Positions 45,037 to 52,531 of a DNA stretch of 52,531 nt are shown in pieces; position 1 is the first letter of the stretch; the number at the start of each line of letters is the position of its first letter. Source of the stretch: Streptomyces albipurpureus (GTDB taxonomy: Bacteria; Actinomycetota; Actinomycetes; Streptomycetales; Streptomycetaceae); contig NZ_JAMQAW010000007.1 in assembly GCF_023701525.1 (NCBI RefSeq), positions 374,524 to 427,054 on the forward strand. Reading direction: 5' to 3'. The translations under genes and the position numbers were made by a program. Below the pieces are notes generated by a model, which was not told the DNA's origin, ran no database searches, and worked only from the letters and a program-made list of their open reading frames with translations.

Positions 45037-45154
45037 GCGACAAGGGTAGGCGGTGGTTCGGACAGTTCTGGCCCGGGAGCCGATCGGCAGGGTCCTCCCG
45101 CGGCGATGGCGAGGGATCGAAGGGCGGCTCTGGGTGGTGGTCCCGGGGTCACTC

Positions 45155-45203
45155 TATGCGCGGGACGCATACCCATACCCCTTCATATGCGCTGGCCGCA
45201 TAT
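45155..45203 (+). promoter_or_regulatory. Two LysR-type operators upstream of the SDR gene
   Basis: TATGCG-CGGGA-CGCATA (45155-45171) and TATGCG-CTGGC-CGCATA (45186-45202) are the same perfect palindrome with a five-base spacer, placed exactly 31 bp apart. Each contains the LysR T-N11-A core. The pair ends about 107 bases before the SDR start. Two imperfect copies with the same 31-bp phasing sit at the start of the LysR gene (47292-47339), which suggests that regulator binds here. Confidence 0.75.
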
Positions 45204-45309
45204 CGAGGTCAGGGGCAAAACTGGAGACAAGGGAACGACGGCCGCCGGGGCTCTGGAGCCCTGTTGGCCGGGTCGTCGAGCACGCGCAAACAGTGGAAGA
45301 GGAGACGGC

Positions 45310-46044
45310 ATGAACAATCCCCGGGTCGCCATCGTGACGGGTGGTTCGCGTGGTATCGGTCGTGAGGTCGTCGCCCGGCTCGCCGCCGAGGGCCACCGTG
45401 TGGTCGTCAGCTATGCGGGCAATCACCTCGCCGCCGAAGAGGCCGTCGCCGACGTCGTACGGGCGGGTGGCCAGGCGGTCGCCATCGCCGGCGATGTCGC
45501 CGACGAGAAGGCGATGGCCGCCGTCTTCGATCTCGCCGATTCGGTCTACGGCGGGGTGGATGTCGTGGTCCACGCAGCGGGTCGGATGACGCTCTCACCG
45601 CTGGTGGAGCTGGATCTGGCGGAGCTGGACTCCCTCTACCGCACCAATGTCCGGGGGGCCTTCGTCGTCGCACGGCTCGCCGCCCTGCGGGTGCGCACCG
45701 GCGGCGCGATCATTACCTTCTCCACCTCGGTCATCGCTCTCCGACGGCCCGGATACAGCGCCTACGCGGCCGGCAAGGCCGCGGTCGAGACACTGACCCA
45801 GATCCTCGCCCAGGAGATGCGCGGTCGGGACATCACGGTGAACGCCGTCGCACCTGGCCCCACCGCGACCGAACTCTTCCTCGACGGCAAGGACGAGCAG
45901 ACGATCGCGGCACTCACCGCTCAGCCACCACTGGAACGTCTGGGCACCCCCGGTGATATCGCGGGGGCTGTCGCCTTCCTCGCCGGGCCGTCGGGACGGT
46001 GGGTCAACGGCCAGGTGGTGCGGGTCAACGGCGGCATCGTCTAG
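45310..46044 (+). CDS. Short-chain dehydrogenase/reductase (3-oxoacyl-ACP reductase-like)
   Basis: 244 residues, classical SDR size. NAD(P) motif TGGSRGIG (10-17), with Arg14 and the following region favouring NADP; HAAGRM near 88-93 as the NNAG equivalent; catalytic Tyr152 and Lys156 in YSAYAAGK with Ser138 or Ser140. It ends VNGQVVRVNGGIV, typical of FabG-like enzymes. The substrate is unknown. Start ATG at 45310 follows AGAGGAG. It is transcribed from a region bearing two LysR operators and is convergent with the LysR gene, so the regulator probably controls it. Confidence 0.92.
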   Translation: MNNPRVAIVTGGSRGIGREVVARLAAEGHRVVVSYAGNHLAAEEAVADVVRAGGQAVAIAGDVADEKAMAAVFDLADSVYGGVDVVVHAAGRMTLSPLVELDLAELDSLYRTNVRGAFVVARLAALRVRTGGAIITFSTSVIALRRPGYSAYAAGKAAVETLTQILAQEMRGRDITVNAVAPGPTATELFLDGKDEQTIAALTAQPPLERLGTPGDIAGAVAFLAGPSGRWVNGQVVRVNGGIV

Positions 46045-46290
46045 GAGCCGGAGGGCGGCCCACGGAGGAGATGTCCGAGGGGCAACCGCACTCAGCGCGG
46101 GGCCGCGGACGACTGGACCGTCCCGTGGGGGATGGATACGCCCCCTTCAGTGCGATGACACCCATGGAACAAGCGCTTGCCATCCCCTCAAAAGCACAGC
46201 CCTGTCCCAACTGACGCAGTAGAGGGCATACGCCTCACTGCCCTTTTGGCACTCATCTGTCACCCGCGGGGTATGTACGCCCCAGCGCTC
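46045..46290. other. Convergent gap between SDR and LysR genes
   Basis: About 246 bases. I found no good terminator hairpin. A 19-codon frame at 46155-46214 was examined and rejected (no ribosome-binding site). Confidence 0.4.
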
Positions 46291-47307
46291 TCAGGGATGT
46301 ACGCCAGGCAGTTCGGCTGCCGCGCTCCGCACGATGTCACGCAACCACCGGTGCCCGGGGTCCGCGTCCATGCGCGGATGCCAGGCGATGCCGTACGGAA
46401 AGGGTGGCAACTCCCCGGGCGCCTCGACGACGCGGTAGGCAGGGTCCCGCGCGTAGGCAGCCGTCGCCTGCCTCGGCAAGGTGGCGATCAACTCCGTACC
46501 GGGCAGGGCGGTGGCGGCGGCGGAGAAGAACGGGACCCGCAGTCCGACGGAACGCCGACGGCCCAGTTCTGCCAGTCGGCGGTCCACCATCGTCTGCTCG
46601 TCGCCGAGGACCGCAACGACCACATGCCGGTAGTCCAGGAAGTCCGCCAGCGCCAGTCGCCCGCCCGCGGCCCGCTGTTCCCCGACCGCTTCCGGGTCGG
46701 CCAGCGAGGCGCCTACCCCGGCAGCGCCGGCTTCCACGGCCAGGGCAGGTCCGCCACCACGGACGAGCGGGTGGTCAGCGGCCATCAGGCAGACGAACTC
46801 CTCCTCGAAGAGGGTCTCCCAGTGCAGCGACTTGGGCGCGGTGACTCCGGAGATCGCCAGATCCGCACGGCCCTGTTCGACATCGGGGAAGGTGTGGTCG
46901 CCGAAGGGCGTGACGTTCAGGGTCAGCTGGGGAGCCGTCTGGCACACCTGCCGAAAGATCCTGGGCCCCAGGACGGCGGTCGCATGGTCAGTGCATTGGA
47001 CACGGAAGTTGCCGATGGCGGTCGCCGGATCAAAGGGATTGCCGCGGAGGAGAGACTCCAGACGCGGCAGGATGTCGGCGAGTTCGCTCTGGATCTGGCG
47101 CCCGCGTGGCGTTGGCTCGTAGCCGCTCCCCGCCCGTACGAGGAGCTCGTCGCCGAATGTGTCGCGAAGCCGTTGAAGCGTGCGGCTCATCGCGGACTGG
47201 CTGAGGTGGAAGCGAGCGGCGGCACGGGAGACATGCCGCTCTTCCAGCAGGACCGCGAGCGCCTCCAGCAGGTTCAGGTCCGCGTTCCTGATATGTGTCA
47301 CTCGCAT
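46291..47307 (-). CDS. LysR-family transcriptional regulator
   Basis: 338 residues. N-terminal winged helix at about 8-66 (LNLLEALAVLLEERHVSRAA, then LSQSAMSRTLQRLRDTFGDELLVR), then an effector-binding domain (about 97-330) of the periplasmic-binding fold, with an Ala/Gly-rich insertion near 190-215. Two imperfect copies of the TATGCG-N5-CGCATA palindrome lie at 47292-47339; the first overlaps the ATG itself, consistent with autoregulation. An ATG at 47307 or a GTG at 47301 could start it; the ribosome-binding site is weak. Its likely target is the convergent SDR gene. Confidence 0.9.
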   Translation of the reverse strand: MRVTHIRNADLNLLEALAVLLEERHVSRAAARFHLSQSAMSRTLQRLRDTFGDELLVRAGSGYEPTPRGRQIQSELADILPRLESLLRGNPFDPATAIGNFRVQCTDHATAVLGPRIFRQVCQTAPQLTLNVTPFGDHTFPDVEQGRADLAISGVTAPKSLHWETLFEEEFVCLMAADHPLVRGGGPALAVEAGAAGVGASLADPEAVGEQRAAGGRLALADFLDYRHVVVAVLGDEQTMVDRRLAELGRRRSVGLRVPFFSAAATALPGTELIATLPRQATAAYARDPAYRVVEAPGELPPFPYGIAWHPRMDADPGHRWLRDIVRSAAAELPGVHP

Positions 47308-47339
47308 ACTTTAGCCAGCGCACACGCGTGGAACGCATA
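47292..47339 (-). promoter_or_regulatory. Two imperfect LysR operators at the regulator's own start
   Basis: TATGTG-TCACT-CGCATA (47292-47308) and CACGCG-TGGAA-CGCATA (47323-47339) share the right half-site exactly with the SDR-gene operators and have 5 of 6 and 4 of 6 matches in the left half. They are again 31 bp apart. Position over and upstream of the start codon suits autorepression. Confidence 0.6.
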
Positions 47340-47451
47340 GGCAGCGGCGCCCCGCGGTGGGGACAGCCGTGACTGAAGAGCAAGCTCCGCTTGCGCTGCA
47401 CCTCATCCTCGGCCTGGTCACCGCTGGAGGTGACCTGACAGGATCGCGAGC

Positions 47452-48447
47452 ATGTTCCAGGCCATGTCCCGCATCAACACTCGCGCCCTCCAGGCCGCGA
47501 CGGCGGCTTTGGTGCTGCTCGGATTGATGCTCTGGTGGCTGCTACCGCTCGGCGAATCCAGCCCCCAGGGCTCGATCACCTTCAGCACCGGCCTACAGAA
47601 CGGCGTGTACCAGCGGTACGGCGTCCTGCTGAAGGAAGCCCTCGACCGCGATCTGCCCCAGGTGGACATAGAGCTGCAGCTCAGCGAGGGGTCCCAGCAG
47701 AACCTCCAGCGCGTCGCGGCGGGGGATGCCGACTTCACCATCGCCACCGCTGACGCGGTCGCCAAGTACATCCGGGACGGTAGGCCCGGCTTTGAGCGCC
47801 TCCGCGGCTGCGCCCGGCTGTACGACGACTACGTACAGCTCGTGGTGCCCAAATTCTCGGAGTTCAACGAGATCGAGGACCTGCGGGGCAAGAAGGTGGG
47901 CATCGGCCCCGACGGGTCGGGAGTGCGGCTGATCGCCGACCGTTTGCTCGCCGCCTCGGACATCGACCCGGCCAAGGACATCACACCGGTGCACGCGGGG
48001 ATAGACACTGTCCCGAACCTACTGAAACAGGGCAAACTGGATGCCTTCTTCTGGTCCGGCGGACTGCCCACCCGCGCCGTTCAGAATCTGTCCGAGCAGT
48101 TCCCGATCAGGCTGCTGCCCCTCCACGCGGGACTGGTCGACCGAGTGCACTCGGTCAGCGACGCGACGAGCTACTACCGACTCGCGGTCATGCCACCGGA
48201 TGCCTATCTGGCGGCGCAGGCAGGGGTCCAGGTCTCCACGATGGCGGTCCCCAACCTTCTGGTCACGACGGACCGCATCGATCCGGAACTGGTCGAAGGC
48301 TTCACCCGTACCGTGATCAAGAGTCGGGACCGCATCGGCAATACGGTCCACCCCGCCCAGTTGGTGGACCTTCGAACCGCCATCTACACCGATCCGCTCC
48401 CCCTCCACGAGGGCGCGACCCGCTACTACGGCTCGGTGAAGCCCTAG
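47452..48447 (+). CDS. TAXI-family TRAP solute-binding protein, membrane-tethered
   Basis: 331 residues. Residues 15-33 are a single hydrophobic span without a lipobox (ATAALVLLGLMLWWLLPLG), so it is probably membrane-anchored. The TAXI substrate-binding fold follows: ITFSTGLQNGVYQRYG, ADFTIATADAVAKYI, LRGKKVGIGPDGSGVRLIADRLL, and LDAFFWSGGLPTRAV. TRAP transporters of this type import small acids and normally need a DctQM membrane pair, which is absent here. It is convergent with, and overlaps the stop of, a sensor kinase gene. A sensing role is therefore possible. Start ATG at 47452 or 47464. Confidence 0.85.
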   Translation: MFQAMSRINTRALQAATAALVLLGLMLWWLLPLGESSPQGSITFSTGLQNGVYQRYGVLLKEALDRDLPQVDIELQLSEGSQQNLQRVAAGDADFTIATADAVAKYIRDGRPGFERLRGCARLYDDYVQLVVPKFSEFNEIEDLRGKKVGIGPDGSGVRLIADRLLAASDIDPAKDITPVHAGIDTVPNLLKQGKLDAFFWSGGLPTRAVQNLSEQFPIRLLPLHAGLVDRVHSVSDATSYYRLAVMPPDAYLAAQAGVQVSTMAVPNLLVTTDRIDPELVEGFTRTVIKSRDRIGNTVHPAQLVDLRTAIYTDPLPLHEGATRYYGSVKP

Positions 48448-49844
48448 GAGGTCGAGAGCGCGGGAGGAGTACTCGGGAGGCTGACCGTCACCCGCAGCCC
48501 CTGCGGCTCGTGGTGGGCGTAGGCAATCCTGCCGCCACCGGCGGAGAGCAGCGCCCGGGAGATGGAGAGCCCTAGCCCCGAACCCTTGACGTTCTGATGG
48601 TGACCGCTGCGCCAGAAGCGGTCACCGATCCGGGACAGCTCCTCGTCGGTCAGACCGGGGCCGCCGTCGGTGACCACGATCATGGATACATCCCCTTGGG
48701 AGGAGACCGCGACGGACACCTCCGCTCCGCTCGGGCTGAACTTCAGCGCGTTGTCGATCACCGCGTCCAGGGCGCTGGAGAGCGCGATGGGATCGGCCCA
48801 GGCGGTGACGGGGGACGGCTGGCCCACGAGCCGTACCCCCTTCTCGTCGGCCAGCGGGCGCCAGGAGGCGACCCGCTCCTGTGCCAGTTCACCGACATCG
48901 ATGAGTTCGAGAGCCGCGGAGGTGTGTTCGGCCAGTGCGAGGTCCAGCAGATCGTCGAGAACCTGGGTGAGCCGTCTGCCCTCGGTGCGCACCGAGGCGA
49001 TCTCCTCGTTGCCGTCCGGGAGTTCCAGTGCGAGCAGTTCGATGCGTAGGAGGAGCGCGGCCAGTGGATTGCGCAGCTGATGGGAGGCGTCCGCCACAAA
49101 AGCACGCTGCTGCTCCAGCACCTCCTCGACGTTGTCGGCCATCTCGTTGAAGGAGCGTGCGAGTCGCCGAAGCTCGGGTGGCCCGCTGGCGGCGGCGACA
49201 CGGGAGTTGAGTCGCCCGGTGGCGATGTCGTGGGTGGCCGCGTCCAGGACCCGTACGGGACGCAGCACCCAACCGGTGAGGCGGAAGGCGGCGCCGACCG
49301 CCAGCAGCATGGCCGCGCTCTCACCGGCCGCTATCAGTAGCCAGCCCCTCAGGACACGGGAGCGGAGTTGGCCGGTGGGCGAGTCGGTGTAGACGACGGC
49401 GACCACATCGCCGTCGAGCACCACAGGTGAGGCGACGAGCAGTCTGCCGTTGTCCTGCCAGGGCCAGACCTGTGGCGGGTCCTGGCTGCGTCGACCCGAG
49501 AGGGCGTCACGGAACGCCTTCTGCCCCTCCCCGGTCAACGGTATGGCCATGCCCTCGGGGGCGTGCGCCATCGACTTCCCGCTGCGGTAGAAGACACCGA
49601 CGTCGATGTCGTAGGTGCTGTAGTAGCGGCTGAGCTGGTCCCGGAGTTCGGTCAGTCGCTCATCGGTGTCGGAGGACTTGGTCACAAACTGAGCAAGGGC
49701 GGCAAACCGTACGGTGTCATCGATCCGGTCGACCACCACTCGCTGCTGCTGAGCCGCCGCCAGGCTCACGGCGAGCGGAAAGCCGAGCGCGAGGAGCACC
49801 CCGGCCATGAGGACGATGAGGAGTGGAAGGAGTCGGGTGCGCAC
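48444..49844 (-). CDS. Sensor histidine kinase
   Basis: 466 residues. Membrane spans at about 6-30 and 168-190 flank an extracytoplasmic sensor domain of about 135 residues. HAMP region about 191-245, HisKA with phosphorylated His255 in DASHQLRNPL, then an ATPase domain with DNALKFS (N-box), DGGPGL and GSGLGLSIS (G-boxes). The start is a GTG at 49844, 14 bases after the response regulator stop, so the two are in one unit. Its stop overlaps the convergent TAXI gene's stop in the four bases CTAG at 48444-48447. The signal is unknown. Confidence 0.93.
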   Translation of the reverse strand: MRTRLLPLLIVLMAGVLLALGFPLAVSLAAAQQQRVVVDRIDDTVRFAALAQFVTKSSDTDERLTELRDQLSRYYSTYDIDVGVFYRSGKSMAHAPEGMAIPLTGEGQKAFRDALSGRRSQDPPQVWPWQDNGRLLVASPVVLDGDVVAVVYTDSPTGQLRSRVLRGWLLIAAGESAAMLLAVGAAFRLTGWVLRPVRVLDAATHDIATGRLNSRVAAASGPPELRRLARSFNEMADNVEEVLEQQRAFVADASHQLRNPLAALLLRIELLALELPDGNEEIASVRTEGRRLTQVLDDLLDLALAEHTSAALELIDVGELAQERVASWRPLADEKGVRLVGQPSPVTAWADPIALSSALDAVIDNALKFSPSGAEVSVAVSSQGDVSMIVVTDGGPGLTDEELSRIGDRFWRSGHHQNVKGSGLGLSISRALLSAGGGRIAYAHHEPQGLRVTVSLPSTPPALSTS

Positions 49845-49858
49845 AGCGAGTCAGGGTG

Positions 49859-50560
49859 TCACGCGGTCGGTGCGACGAGCCGGTAGCCGACCCCGCGGAC
49901 CGTTTCGATCAGCGCGGGCATCCGCAGCTTGGAGCGCAGGGACGCCACATGCACCTCAAGGGTGCGGCCGGTCCCTTCCCAACTGGTGCGCCAGACCTCG
50001 CTGATGATCTGCTCACGCCGGAAGACGACTCCTGGTCGCTGGGCGAGCAGGGCCAGCAAATCGAACTCCTTGCGGGTCAGCTGGACCTCCGTACCGGCGA
50101 CGCTGACACGACGGGTGGGCAGCTCGATGGTGACCGGGCCAAGGCGCAGGGCGTCCTCAGCAGCGGCTCCGGGCTCATCAGCGCTGGAGTGGCGCCTGGC
50201 GACCGCATGGATGCGGGCGAGTAGCTCGCCCGTGTCGTACGGCTTGACGACATAGTCGTCGGCGCCGAGGTTGAGTCCGTGAATGCGAGAACGCACATCG
50301 GAACGAGCCGTCACCATGATCACCGGCGTGGAGGTGAGTTTGCGGAGCTTTCCGCACACCTGGTAGCCGTCCTGGTCGGGTAGCCCCAGGTCCAGCAGGA
50401 CCACACCGAAGGGCGGCTTACCGGGGTGGGTGGCGGGCAGCACGGCCCGGAGCGCCTCTTCTCCGTTGCGGGCGTGCACCACATCGAAACCGTGCCGGGT
50501 GAGCACCGCGGACAGCGCGGCGGCGACATGGTTGTCGTCTTCGACGAGCAACAGCCTCAT
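49859..50560 (-). CDS. OmpR-family response regulator
   Basis: 233 residues. Receiver domain with acidic Glu7-Asp8-Asp9, phosphoacceptor Asp57 (LLDLGLP), Thr84 and Lys106. C-terminal winged helix about 135-230 (VQLTRKEFDLLALLAQRPG, then REQIISEVW and TLEVHVASLRSKL). Start ATG at 50560 follows AAGGGGGG. It is the first gene of a two-component pair with the sensor kinase. It is divergent from gluA, but control of gluAB or the TAXI gene is only a guess. Confidence 0.95.
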   Translation of the reverse strand: MRLLLVEDDNHVAAALSAVLTRHGFDVVHARNGEEALRAVLPATHPGKPPFGVVLLDLGLPDQDGYQVCGKLRKLTSTPVIMVTARSDVRSRIHGLNLGADDYVVKPYDTGELLARIHAVARRHSSADEPGAAAEDALRLGPVTIELPTRRVSVAGTEVQLTRKEFDLLALLAQRPGVVFRREQIISEVWRTSWEGTGRTLEVHVASLRSKLRMPALIETVRGVGYRLVAPTA

Positions 50561-50852
50561 GGCCCCCCTTCAGTCTTACGGTCGGTGGTCCTTCGTCCCG
50601 CGGCGCCGAATCACGGGCCGAGGCCGTCTGCGGCGTACCACGGCATCAAGTCCGATGGCCGGTGGAGCAGTCAAGGGCCTTTCCCGTGCACAGAGATTTC
50701 CGTTATCCACCCGGTACGCCGACCCTCTCAGCGTTCACCCATAGTGTCTACCTGAAGCCAGATCGTTATCCTCAATTTCCGCTCAGATGTAATGACGCTG
50801 GTCGCACCGCATCACTACTGTCCTCCCAACCGAGGAGGACGGAGCTAGAGCC

Positions 50853-51638
50853 GTGAGCGGAGTATCAGTCACCAAGGGGGCCGAGGACATCGTCCCGGCA
50901 GCGGGTGACCTGGTCGTGCTGAGCCAAGTCAACAAGCACTTCGGCGCGCTGCATGTGCTCCAGGACATCGACCTGACCATCGCGAGGGGCGAGGTCGTGG
51001 TCGTCATCGGACCTTCCGGGTCCGGTAAGTCCACGTTGTGCCGCACCATCAACCGTCTGGAAACCATTGACTCCGGTTCGATCTCCATCGACGGCAAGCC
51101 ACTGCCCCAGGAGGGCAGGGAGCTGGCACGGCTGCGATCCGATGTCGGCATGGTCTTCCAGTCGTTCAACCTCTTCGCGCACAAGACCGTGCTGGAGAAT
51201 GTGACGCTGGGTCAGATCAAGGTTCGGCGGACGGACAAGAAGGCAGCCGAGGAGAAGGCCCGCACCCTGCTGGACCGGGTCGGAGTGGCTTCCCAGGCCG
51301 ACAAGTACCCCGCGCAGCTCTCCGGCGGTCAGCAGCAGCGGGTCGCGATCGCACGGGCGCTGGCGATGGACCCGAAGGTCATCCTCTTCGACGAGCCGAC
51401 CTCGGCGCTTGACCCCGAGATGATCAACGAAGTCCTCGAAGTCATGCAGCAGTTGGCACGGGATGGCATGACGATGGTCGTCGTCACCCATGAGATGGGC
51501 TTCGCCCGCTCCGCGGCCAACCGCGTGGTCTTCATGGCCGACGGAAAGATCGTCGAGGAGGCCGCCCCCGAAGCGTTCTTCAACAATCCGCGCAGTGACC
51601 GGGCCAAGGACTTTCTGTCGAAGATCCTGCACCACTGA
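50853..51638 (+). CDS. gluA: Glutamate-type ABC transporter ATP-binding protein
   Basis: 261 residues. Polar amino acid ABC ATPase (GlnQ/GluA type): Walker [10 protein letters not shown] (53-61), Q-loop [17 protein letters not shown], signature [15 protein letters not shown], Walker [16 protein letters not shown]-loop [10 protein letters not shown]. It powers import by the binding protein encoded next (gluB). Start GTG at 50853, with GGAG some bases upstream. It matches the first gene of the streptomycete gluABCD glutamate uptake operon; gluC and gluD should lie beyond the right edge. Confidence 0.93.
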   Translation: MSGVSVTKGAEDIVPAAGDLVVLSQVNKHFGALHVLQDIDLTIARGEVVVVIGPSGSGKSTLCRTINRLETIDSGSISIDGKPLPQEGRELARLRSDVGMVFQSFNLFAHKTVLENVTLGQIKVRRTDKKAAEEKARTLLDRVGVASQADKYPAQLSGGQQQRVAIARALAMDPKVILFDEPTSALDPEMINEVLEVMQQLARDGMTMVVVTHEMGFARSAANRVVFMADGKIVEEAAPEAFFNNPRSDRAKDFLSKILHH

Positions 51639-51694
51639 CGTCGTAGCGACATATCACCGACGACCGATGAAACATGACGTAAGGGATGTTCACC

Positions 51695-52519
51695 ATGAAG
51701 CTCCGCAAGTCATCGGCGGCCATCGCCACCGGGCTCGTTCTCTCCCTCGCTCTCACCGCGTGCGGTGGTGACAGCGACGACAAGGGCGGCGGCAAGATCG
51801 CCATCGGTATCAAGTTCGATCAGCCCGGGGTGGGGTTGAAGACTCCCGATGGCAAGTACGTCGGTTTCGATGTGGATGTGGCCACCTATGTCGCCAAGGA
51901 ACTGGGCTACGACGCCAAGGACATCGAGTGGAAGCAGACCCCCAGCGCCCAGCGCGAAACGATGATCGCCAACGGTGATGTCAAGTTCATCGCCGCCAGC
52001 TACTCGATCAACGACGAGCGCAAGCAGAAGGTTTCCTTCGCCGGTCCGTACTTCCTCGCCCACCAGGATCTCCTGGTCCGCGCGGACGACACCTCCATCA
52101 CCGAACCAAGCAGCCTCAACAGCAAGAAGCTCTGTTCAGTGGTCGGCTCCACCTCGGCGCAGAACGTCAAGGAGAAGCTGGCACCCAAGGCGAACCTCCA
52201 GGAGCAGGGCGGCTACTCCGAGTGTCTGACGGGCCTGGAGAACAAGGCCGTTGACGCGCTGACCACCGATGACTCCATCCTGGCCGGCTTCGCGGCCCAG
52301 AAGCAGCACCAGGGCAAGTTCAAGCTGGTGGGTCTCAGGTTGAGCGATGAGCGCTATGGCATCGGTCTGAAGAAGGGCGACACCAAGCTTCAGGGAGACA
52401 TCAACAAGGCCCTGGAGAAGATGAAGTCGGACGGCTCCTGGGAGAAGTTCGTCAAGGCCAACTTCGGCCCGGCGAACTACAAGAACGAGCCCGCGCCCGA
52501 GATCACCGAGAAGGGCTGA
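51695..52519 (+). CDS. gluB: Glutamate-binding lipoprotein of the ABC transporter
   Basis: 274 residues. Lipoprotein signal peptide ending at Cys23 (LALTAC), then a polar amino acid-binding fold (SBP family 3): VGFDVDVATYVAKELG, RETMIANGDVKFIAASYSIND, KKLCSVVGSTSAQN, and EKMKSDGSWEKFVKANFG. It captures glutamate or a similar amino acid outside the membrane for GluA-powered import. I prefer the ATG at 51695, nine bases after AAGGG, over the ATG at 51686. It lies 56 bases after gluA in the same unit. The specificity is inferred from the family and the remembered operon. Confidence 0.92.
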   Translation: MKLRKSSAAIATGLVLSLALTACGGDSDDKGGGKIAIGIKFDQPGVGLKTPDGKYVGFDVDVATYVAKELGYDAKDIEWKQTPSAQRETMIANGDVKFIAASYSINDERKQKVSFAGPYFLAHQDLLVRADDTSITEPSSLNSKKLCSVVGSTSAQNVKEKLAPKANLQEQGGYSECLTGLENKAVDALTTDDSILAGFAAQKQHQGKFKLVGLRLSDERYGIGLKKGDTKLQGDINKALEKMKSDGSWEKFVKANFGPANYKNEPAPEITEKG

Positions 52520-52531
52520 GCCAGCGCTGAC

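Noticed and set aside
43423..45309. A long N-terminal extension of the SDR reading frame
   Set aside because: It runs over miaB on the opposite strand; the SDR family start and a good ribosome-binding site are at 45310.
46155..46214. A 19-codon frame (MTPMEQALAIPSK and following)
   Set aside because: No ribosome-binding site, no known family, and it sits in a convergent gap where short frames arise by chance.

Overview
The window is a chromosomal segment of a Streptomyces or very close actinomycete. The DNA is GC-rich with strong third-position GC bias. It carries HrdB, the principal sigma factor with a Lys/Ala-rich N-terminal tract, and next to it the sporulation regulator WhiH. The gene order (trypsin-like protease, hrdB, whiH, ABC protein, recQ, rnhB, nrdJ, nrdR, lexA, dinG, siderophore genes, hflX, rshA, dapF, miaA, miaB, gluAB) matches, as I remember it, the core region running downward from about SCO5821 in S. 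coelicolor. That comparison is from memory. I see no insertion sequence, prophage, CRISPR array, rRNA or tRNA.

Layout. Bases 1-641 hold nothing I recognise. 642-4519: secreted trypsin-like protease, hrdB and whiH, all on the minus strand, with a sigma-WhiG-type promoter ahead of whiH. 4679-10134 (minus): an ABC ATPase fused through a proline-rich linker to a membrane domain, a Nudix-winged-helix protein, and a DUF4192 protein. 10246-13323 (plus): a RecQ helicase with a phosphoribosyltransferase-like tail, and a conserved unknown; an inverted pair of perfect DnaA boxes lies in the divergent promoter region. 13732-20154 (minus): an orphan UvrD-type C-terminal domain protein, RNase HII, a membrane protein, an ADP-ribosylglycohydrolase with a histidine phosphatase, and a YdbC-like protein. 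20381-28280: TerD-like protein, the nrdR-nrdJ class II ribonucleotide reductase unit with paired NrdR boxes, lexA with its own SOS box, and a DinG-type helicase. 28490-31442: a two-gene NIS siderophore locus. 32224-41724: lipoprotein protease, HflX, M1 peptidase, the RelA/SpoT homologue RshA, DapF, a membrane protein and MiaA. 41909-45036: two small proteins, a dioxygenase-fold protein and MiaB. 45310-47307: an SDR dehydrogenase and a LysR regulator, each with a pair of the same palindrome at its 5' end. 47452-50560: a membrane-tethered TAXI binding protein convergent with a two-component system. 50853-52519: the start of a glutamate-type ABC operon (gluA, gluB) running off the window.

Themes. 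Genome maintenance and DNA precursor supply (RecQ, RNase HII, NrdR/NrdJ, LexA, DinG) are grouped, and their control sites are readable in the sequence. tRNA modification (MiaA, MiaB), stringent response (RshA), ribosome rescue (HflX) and development (WhiH, HrdB) are also present. The most useful undescribed signals are the 31-bp-phased LysR operator quartet, the DnaA-box palindrome before recQ, the orphan TAXI protein beside a sensor kinase, the isolated helicase C-terminal domain next to rnhB, the divergent ABC fusion, and several perfect tandem duplications between genes.
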